Origin: Clostridiales bacterium
Lineage (GTDB): Bacteria; Bacillota; Clostridia; Lachnospirales; Lachnospiraceae
DNA: 9,031 nt
Direction: 5' to 3'
Assembly: GCA_018369015.1 (NCBI GenBank)
Contig: JAGZDD010000160.1
Coordinates: forward strand, 1-9,031
The notes under the pieces were generated by a model. That model saw nothing but the letters and a program-made list of their open reading frames with translations, had not been told where the DNA came from and ran no database searches. This document shows positions 4,657 to 9,031 of the stretch, in pieces (position 1 is the first letter of the stretch; every line of letters begins with the position of its first letter). The translations under genes were made by a program, and so were the position numbers.

Positions 4657-6497
4657 CGGCCATCGTCCTCCTTCATCTGTGATATAATTTTGCAGATCAT
4701 TGACGCACGGTTAAAAGGCACCATAAAATAGTAGCCGTCCACGACCTCTTTCATTATTTCGATAAGCTCCAGGGCGCAGGCAATCCCCGCAGCTTCTCCT
4801 TCCTCCCGGCTAAACGACGGGGAATACCGGGCAATAACCTCGTCCGGCACATGGATTCCATAAATTTCATTTTTCATAAACAAGGCGTTTTTGTAGCTGA
4901 CTAAAGGCATAATACCGCCAAAAATTTTTGTATTTACTCTGGATTTAATGTAAGCAATCCGGTCTACATCCTCTTTTGAATATATAGGCTGTGTAAGGAA
5001 ATAGCTGGCGCCGGCTTCAATTTTTTTCTCTATGCGCTCGATTTCCTTATCAATATTTTTTCTTCCATAGTTGAGCGCTCCGCCATAAACAATAGGATCT
5101 GCGGCAAAATATTCATTATTCATCTGTTTCAGGTATTCCATCAGTGTAATCGAGTTAAAATCATAAACTGAGGAAACGACAGCCCGGTCGCCAACCTGCA
5201 CCGGGTCGCCGGTAATGATAAGGAAATTACGTATGCCGTTTAAATGCGCTCCTAAAAAAGCGGCTCCCAATGCAATCTGGTTGCGATCGCGGCAGGCCAC
5301 ATGAGGCATTACCGCAAAATCCAGTTCCCGGGCAACTTTGGCGCCCACCGCCATAGAATCTGCCCTCATTTTTCCCATCGGCGAATCTGACAATGTAATC
5401 ATATCTACTGGCTGTCCCTTAAGAACGTCAACGGCCTGAATCAATTTCTCCATATCCGCATTATAGGGGGGATCCAGCTCCACAATGACAGGCTTTTTTC
5501 CAGATTCCAGCGCATCTATCAGAGGATTTTCCGGATTCCGGCGGTTATAAACAGCTCCCTGCGTATCTTCGCCTTTTCCCATAACCAGAGGCTTTTGGCG
5601 CACAGCCTCTCTGAACATATCCACCTTTTGGGTAAGAAGGCGTATATATTCCGGGCTTGTACCGCAGCAGCCGCCGATAATATTAACGCCCAAATCAGCA
5701 ATTTCCTGCATTTTTCCCGAAAAATAATCCATATTTTCCTGGTAAACGCTCCGATCTCTGATCATATCGGGATAACCAGAGTTTGGCGCTGCCAGAATGA
5801 TTTTATCTTCAAAATTCATCCGCTTAAGCACTTGGTACATATGGGCGGCCCCGATACCGCAGTTAAAACCGATCCCGTCAATACTTAAGTCGTTTCCGGC
5901 CTCCAAAAGGAGTTTTTTGGCGCTTAAGCCTGATTTTGTATAGCCAAATTTATTCAGGCAAAAACTGGCCATCACAAAAATATTGCTGTGCTCTTTAATA
6001 TACCTGGCTGTCGGCAAAATATATTTTAAATCTGAAAATGTTTCAAATAACAGAATATCAGCGCCCAGCTCAATAAACGTTTTTGCCATAAGCAAATACT
6101 CTTTTTGTATTTCTTCTTCATCCCGTTTTCCAAATTCCGGGATCGGGCCAATATCCGCAGCAATAAATACCGGCCGGCCGCATGTATTTACTGCTTCTCT
6201 GGCAATATTAAAGCCCCATGTCAGATTACGCTTTACAAGCTCCGCCGGATGATGGCCCTGCCCGCCGTAGCCCGCCTGGCGAAGCGCCTGGTAATTGCTG
6301 GCAAATGTATTTGTTCTTATCAGGTTAGCTCCGGCCCGTATATATTCCATATGAATCGCCTTAATAACATCCGGGGCATCAAAATTCCCAATCTCTGACG
6401 GTTCTCCCCTGCGGGCATACTTTTGTGCATAATAAGTACCCATGGCCCCATCCATGACAAGGCGGTTTCTTTTTAAAAATTCTTTGATACTGTTCAT
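4653..6497 (-). CDS. Homocysteine methyltransferase / methylene-THF reductase fusion (YitJ type)
   Basis: The protein is bifunctional. The C-terminal half reduces 5,10-methylene-THF to 5-methyl-THF with a flavin; the N-terminal half is a zinc-dependent homocysteine S-methyltransferase. From the ATG at 6497 it has 614 residues. The barrel spans about 1-300, with DGAMGT at the start and zinc ligands Cys213 (GFNC) and Cys277-Cys278 (GGCCGTSPEY). The MTHFR barrel spans about 335-610, with VELDPP (Glu340, matching the catalytic Glu of MetF), LIITGDP and FLTQPIY. The frame is open upstream to 6590, but AAAGGA seven bases before 6497 and the family start at MNSIKEFLK favour 6497. It is the first gene of the pair and overlaps metH by TTGA, suggesting coupled translation. 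The architecture matches Bacillus subtilis YitJ. Confidence 0.92.
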   Translation of the reverse strand: MNSIKEFLKRNRLVMDGAMGTYYAQKYARRGEPSEIGNFDAPDVIKAIHMEYIRAGANLIRTNTFASNYQALRQAGYGGQGHHPAELVKRNLTWGFNIAREAVNTCGRPVFIAADIGPIPEFGKRDEEEIQKEYLLMAKTFIELGADILLFETFSDLKYILPTARYIKEHSNIFVMASFCLNKFGYTKSGLSAKKLLLEAGNDLSIDGIGFNCGIGAAHMYQVLKRMNFEDKIILAAPNSGYPDMIRDRSVYQENMDYFSGKMQEIADLGVNIIGGCCGTSPEYIRLLTQKVDMFREAVRQKPLVMGKGEDTQGAVYNRRNPENPLIDALESGKKPVIVELDPPYNADMEKLIQAVDVLKGQPVDMITLSDSPMGKMRADSMAVGAKVARELDFAVMPHVACRDRNQIALGAAFLGAHLNGIRNFLIITGDPVQVGDRAVVSSVYDFNSITLMEYLKQMNNEYFAADPIVYGGALNYGRKNIDKEIERIEKKIEAGASYFLTQPIYSKEDVDRIAYIKSRVNTKIFGGIMPLVSYKNALFMKNEIYGIHVPDEVIARYSPSFSREEGEAAGIACALELIEIMKEVVDGYYFMVPFNRASMICKIISQMKEDDGR

Positions 6498-6562
6498 TGT
6501 CTGTCCTTTCATCGTTATGCCTGACGGCGGCATGTCCGTTTTCTGTGTCAAACAGTAATTAC

Positions 6563-6590
6563 ATTTTACCGTATAAAGCAAAAAAAGCAA
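6563..6590 (-). promoter_or_regulatory. Promoter candidate for the MTHFR fusion-metH pair
   Basis: On the - strand TTGCTT (6590-6585) and TAAAAT (6568-6563) are 16 bases apart. Transcription would begin near 6556, leaving an untranslated leader of about 60 bases. That is too short for a SAM (S-box) or cobalamin riboswitch, the usual controls of methionine genes in this phylum. The -35 match is mediocre. Confidence 0.45.
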
Positions 6591-6608
6591 GAAATATTAA
6601 TAAAGGAG

Positions 6609-6637
6609 TTTACATTTTCTTCCCTATCCGCTATAAT
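6609..6637 (+). promoter_or_regulatory. Sigma-A promoter of the thiamine operon
   Basis: TTTACA (6609-6614) and TATAAT (6632-6637) are separated by exactly 17 bases. The start point would be near 6644, some ten bases before the riboswitch. It is divergent from the promoter of the methyl-transfer genes, with about 20 bases between the two -35 boxes. Confidence 0.8.
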
Positions 6638-6654
6638 AACAAAAAATATACCAA

Positions 6655-6736
6655 TGCTAGGGGTGCCGTTTGGCTGAGAGAGGCGTTTTGCCCGACCCTT
6701 TGAACTTGATGTGGTTAGTACCACCGTAGGGAAGCA
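6655..6736 (+). ncRNA. TPP riboswitch (THI box) aptamer
   Basis: The conserved THI-box landmarks appear in order: GGGGTGCC near 6659, CTGAGAGAGG at 6674-6683 (pyrimidine-sensing side), ACCCTTTGAAC at 6695-6705, a GTGG/CCAC stem around TTAGTA (6711-6724), and GTAGGGAAGC near 6726-6735. P1 can close by TGCT (6655-6658) with AGCA (6733-6736). It binds thiamine pyrophosphate and here lies before tenA and transporter genes, so it should turn them off when TPP is plentiful. Recognition is by consensus and is very characteristic. Confidence 0.96.
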
Positions 6737-6800
6737 GGTTTGAAAACAATTTTTCTGTTTTCATGCATATGATGAGCTTTATATCCGCTTAAGGATATTT

Positions 6801-6835
6801 AAGAGCCTTCCCTTCGTGGAAGGCTCTTTTTAATT
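6801..6835 (+). terminator. Riboswitch expression-platform terminator
   Basis: AAGAGCCTTCC (6801-6811) pairs perfectly with GGAAGGCTCTT (6818-6828) around a six-base loop, followed by T-rich sequence. CTTCCCT (6807-6813) in its left arm and loop is complementary to AGGGAAG (6728-6734) on the 3' side of the TPP aptamer. The two folds exclude each other: with TPP the terminator should form, and without it the antiterminator lets RNA polymerase continue. Confidence 0.9.
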
Positions 6836-6987
6836 TAACAGGAAGCTTCGTTTTCTGTTAAATTAAAAAAAGCCGCGAGGAGCGCACTGCGGCGGAATGG
6901 AAGATGTCGCTTGCGCGCCCCGCCGCAGGCAAAGAATCCTGCAGAGCAGGATTCTTTCTTTCATATTTAACAGAAAGGAGAATTTTT
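6836..6987 (+). other. Extra structured leader between terminator and tenA
   Basis: About 150 bases with no gene. It holds an AT-rich hairpin whose 15-bp arms are 6827-6841 and 6855-6869 (sharing bases with the terminator tail), a GC-rich hairpin with arms TGCGGCGG (6888-6895) and CCGCCGCA (6920-6927), and a terminator-like hairpin at 6931-6957. ATTTAACAG occurs at 6833-6841 and again at 6965-6973, so these structures sit between direct repeats. On the - strand GCCGC/GCGGC followed by seven T (near 6866-6893) looks like a weak terminator. Confidence 0.6.
6931..6957 (+). terminator. Second hairpin just before tenA
   Basis: AAAGAATCCTGC (6931-6942) and GCAGGATTCTTT (6946-6957) form a perfect 12-bp stem with an AGA loop. 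The tail is CTTTCATATTT, a broken T-run, so termination would be leaky. It ends 16 bases before the tenA ribosome binding site and could also protect the message or limit ribosome access. Confidence 0.5.
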
Positions 6988-7647
6988 ATGCAATTAACTG
7001 ACCGGCTTTATGAAGCGGCCCGGGAAATATGGGAGGGATACCACAGACATCCTTTTGTTACCGGTATTGGCAACGGAACGCTGCCTTTGGAAAAATTCCG
7101 CTTTTTTTTGCTTCAGGATTATCTTTATTTATATGAATATTCCAGGCTTTTTTCTCTTGGTGTCGTTAAGGCGGCCGACCATGAACTAATGCGCACATTT
7201 TCAGCCATGACTGACAGTACCTTAAACGGAGAAATGAAAACCCACAAAAACTATATGGCGAGGCTGGGCATTACCGAAGACGATGTTGATGGGGCCGCTG
7301 TTTCCCTCATCAATTCTTCTTATACAAATTACATGCTCGCAGTGGGGTATAACGGCGATGTCCTGGATATTCTCGTGGCTGTCCTTTCCTGCGCATGGAG
7401 CTATGAGCAGATCGGCCAGCGGCTGGCCAAATATCCGGGCGCTGTCCGGCATCCCTTTTTTGGCGAATGGATCCAAAGTTATATCAGCGACGATTATCAC
7501 AGAATCGTCCAGGAAAATATTGACCTTGTCAATAAATATGGACAGGATATTGATAATGGCCGCTATCGCCGCCTTGAAGATATTTTTATCCGGTGCAGCC
7601 GCTATGAAGGGCAGTTTTGGGACATGTCCTGGAATATGGAGTTATAA
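6988..7647 (+). CDS. tenA: Thiaminase II / aminopyrimidine aminohydrolase
   Basis: TenA hydrolyses aminomethylpyrimidine breakdown products of thiamine to HMP, which is recycled into thiamine; it can also cleave thiamine. The 219-residue product matches the all-helical family over its full length. The catalytic set aligns with Bacillus subtilis TenA numbering: Asp44 and Tyr47 in LLQDYLYLY, Tyr112, the nucleophile Cys135 in AVLSCAWSYE and Glu207 in YEGQFWDMSW. The frame is open from an ATG at 6904, but that start would translate through a GC hairpin and a stem-loop and lacks a ribosome binding site. AAAGGAG seven bases before the ATG at 6988 sets the start. It is the first gene of the TPP-controlled operon, followed two bases later by the ABC ATPase gene. 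Confidence 0.95.
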   Translation: MQLTDRLYEAAREIWEGYHRHPFVTGIGNGTLPLEKFRFFLLQDYLYLYEYSRLFSLGVVKAADHELMRTFSAMTDSTLNGEMKTHKNYMARLGITEDDVDGAAVSLINSSYTNYMLAVGYNGDVLDILVAVLSCAWSYEQIGQRLAKYPGAVRHPFFGEWIQSYISDDYHRIVQENIDLVNKYGQDIDNGRYRRLEDIFIRCSRYEGQFWDMSWNMEL

Positions 7648-7649
7648 AA

Positions 7650-8414
7650 ATGCTTGAATTTAAAAACGTCTCTTTTAAATACGAAAACGACTGTGAAAAT
7701 ATTATCGATCATTTATCCTTTACGGTAGAAAAAGGCGAATTTATATCCATCATTGGGGTAAGCGGCTGTGGAAAAAGTACCATTTTCCGCCTTATTAACC
7801 GTCTCCTGTCTCCAAGCTCAGGAGAAATTATTGTGAATCAATCGCCCATCGTAAGCTGTCCAAAACGCAGTACGTCAATACCTGGCTACATGCCCCAAAA
7901 GGATCTGCTTTTTCCCTGGCGCACGATTGAAAAAAATCTTTGGATACCTATGGAGCTTCGCCATCTCTCCCGTGAGGAAATGCGGCGCAGGTCGGACGCC
8001 GTCCTAAAGGATATGGGGCTTTTTAACTATCGCGCAAAATATCCAAAAGATCTGTCCGGGGGCATGCGCCAGAGAATCTCTTTTGCCCGTACGCTGCTCA
8101 CAGACTCCGAGCTTATGCTTTTAGACGAACCCTTTTCAGCGCTGGATTCCCTCACGCGTATGGCCATGCAAGAATGGCTGCTGGCACAGTGGGAACACTT
8201 CCATAAAACAATCCTCTTCATTACCCACGATGTAGAGGAAGCTATCTTTCTATCAAAAAAAATATTTGTCGTCACAAAGCGTCCGATCCAAAGCCTTGAA
8301 GTTGTCGAGGTTCCGGCAGTTTATCCCCGCAGCCGGGAAATTTTAAAGCAGCCGAAAATGATCGAGCTTAAGGAACAGCTCATTTCCCAGCTAAGAAAGC
8401 AGGTGAATATCTGA
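7650..8414 (+). CDS. thiZ: ABC transporter ATPase, HMP-type pyrimidine uptake
   Basis: This is the ATP-hydrolysing subunit of an importer of the nitrate/sulfonate/taurine-like class, which in thiamine operons (ThiXYZ) takes up HMP or formylaminopyrimidine. In its 254 residues: Walker A GVSGCGKST (36-44), Q-loop Gln83, signature LSGGMRQR (135-142), Walker B LMLLDE with Glu160, D-loop SALD and switch His193 in ITHDVEEA. The start is the ATG at 7650, with GGAG eight bases before it; an upstream ATG at 7617 would overlap tenA. It follows the tenA stop by two bases and overlaps the next gene by one base. The ATPase call is certain. The substrate is inferred from the riboswitch and tenA. Confidence 0.9.
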   Translation: MLEFKNVSFKYENDCENIIDHLSFTVEKGEFISIIGVSGCGKSTIFRLINRLLSPSSGEIIVNQSPIVSCPKRSTSIPGYMPQKDLLFPWRTIEKNLWIPMELRHLSREEMRRRSDAVLKDMGLFNYRAKYPKDLSGGMRQRISFARTLLTDSELMLLDEPFSALDSLTRMAMQEWLLAQWEHFHKTILFITHDVEEAIFLSKKIFVVTKRPIQSLEVVEVPAVYPRSREILKQPKMIELKEQLISQLRKQVNI

Positions 8415-9031
8415 TGAAAAAAAATTTGCCTGCCCTTATTCTTGTATTCATACTTTTAATCGTCTGGCAAATGGGGGCTATGGGGCTGGACGCCGCTTAT
8501 ATTCTTCCATCGCCCGTACAGATCCTTGTAAGGCTGTGGGAACTGCGTGAACCGCTGCTTACGGTCCACCTTCCTGCAACAATGAGTGTTACTATGATCG
8601 GCCTTGCCATCTCCATTGTTCTTGGCCTGGGACTTGCCATACTTATGGATGTAAGCGCAGTCGCGCAAAAAGCGCTTTATCCTATCATTATCGCCTCCCA
8701 GACAATCCCTACAACGGCGATCGCCCCACTGTTTGTCCTGTGGTTTGGCTATGGCATATGGAGCAAGGTGCTTGTTACAATACTGATAACCTTCTTCCCT
8801 ATCACGATTACCGTGTTCGACGGCTTCAAATCAACCAAAAGAGAAATGGAAGAACTTCTGATCAGTTATGGCGCCAGCAAAAAAGAAATCTTTACAAAAT
8901 TGAAGCTCCCCACAGCACTGCCAAGCTTCTTTTCCGCGATAAAAATGGCAATACCTATGAGCATTATCGGCGCAGCCATCGGCGAATGGCTGGGTGCCCA
9001 AAGCGGCCTTGGATATTTTAGCCGGCGTATG
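8414..9031 (+). CDS. thiX: ABC transporter permease, HMP-type pyrimidine uptake (partial)
   Basis: This is the membrane subunit that pairs with the ATPase before it. The start is the ATG at 8414, inside TGATG at the end of the previous gene, with AGGTGA seven bases upstream, so translation is probably coupled. I translated 206 residues, open at the window end; the family runs to about 250, so around 45 are missing. It has an N-terminal membrane segment (about 5-23) and a BPD_transp_1-type core with further helices near 58-78, 88-110 and 116-136. A coupling loop follows, ELLISYGASKKEIF then KLKLPTALP (147-170), the EAA-type motif that docks on the ATPase. A ThiY-like binding protein would be expected further downstream. 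Substrate inferred from context. Confidence 0.88.
   Translation, partial: MKKNLPALILVFILLIVWQMGAMGLDAAYILPSPVQILVRLWELREPLLTVHLPATMSVTMIGLAISIVLGLGLAILMDVSAVAQKALYPIIIASQTIPTTAIAPLFVLWFGYGIWSKVLVTILITFFPITITVFDGFKSTKREMEELLISYGASKKEIFTKLKLPTALPSFFSAIKMAIPMSIIGAAIGEWLGAQSGLGYFSRRM

Noticed and set aside
6498..6562. SAM or cobalamin riboswitch ahead of the methionine genes
   Set aside because: The leader is only about 60 bases from the likely promoter and shows none of the conserved S-box or B12-box motifs.
6498..6590. Longer N-terminus of the methyltransferase/MTHFR fusion
   Set aside because: The extra 31 residues would begin inside the promoter region and do not match the family; the ATG at 6497 has a good ribosome binding site.
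6904..6987. Upstream ATG extending TenA by 28 residues
   Set aside because: There is no ribosome binding site, the sequence is a GC-rich hairpin and a stem-loop, and the residues do not fit the family; AAAGGAG before 6988 is decisive.
8456..8668. Small - strand open frame inside the permease gene
   Set aside because: It is a shadow of thiX without a start signal or recognisable content.

Overview
The window looks like a chromosomal segment of an anaerobic Firmicute of the Clostridia, most likely Lachnospiraceae. This rests on the family makeup (a short MetH without a reactivation domain, a YitJ-type methyltransferase/MTHFR fusion, a THI-box tenA-thiZ-thiX operon), on strong AGGAGG-type ribosome binding sites, and on TTGACA/TATAAT-type promoters. 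It is inferred from style; no taxonomic marker gene is present.

Left end (1-549): about 550 bases with no convincing gene but a lot of structure. After a terminator-like hairpin comes a block at 184-519. Its two ends are related hairpins in opposite orientation, and its core is four tandem 53-bp units. Each unit folds into two hairpins on the + strand. An extended -10 promoter lies in the left hairpin, and a perfect AGGAGGTGAT Shine-Dalgarno follows the block, so it may be a transcribed leader of the next gene. That gene (550-942, +) encodes a small membrane-anchored XRE-type DNA-binding protein.

Centre (1008-6497, all on the - strand): read in transcription order, a homocysteine methyltransferase/methylenetetrahydrofolate reductase fusion overlaps a cobalamin-dependent methionine synthase (metH) by a TTGA junction. 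Together they would make 5-methyl-THF and pass its methyl group to homocysteine. Downstream, fabH (fatty acid initiation) has its own promoter, whose -35 box overlaps the metH stop codon. Its -10 box lies within a near-perfect FabT-like palindrome. fabH and the XRE gene converge on a shared hairpin terminator.

Right end (6609-9031, +): a sigma-A promoter divergent from the methyl cluster drives a TPP riboswitch with a recognisable antiterminator/terminator pair, then tenA, an ABC ATPase (thiZ-like) and an ABC permease (thiX-like, cut by the window end). This is a pyrimidine salvage and uptake operon for thiamine synthesis, repressed by TPP. The leader between the riboswitch terminator and tenA carries about 130 extra bases of GC-rich hairpins flanked by a 9-bp direct repeat, which suggests a small insertion.

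Most of the window is ordinary metabolism. The unusual material is the 184-519 repeat element, the hexapeptide repeat in the MetH linker, the fabH operator and the leader insertion.
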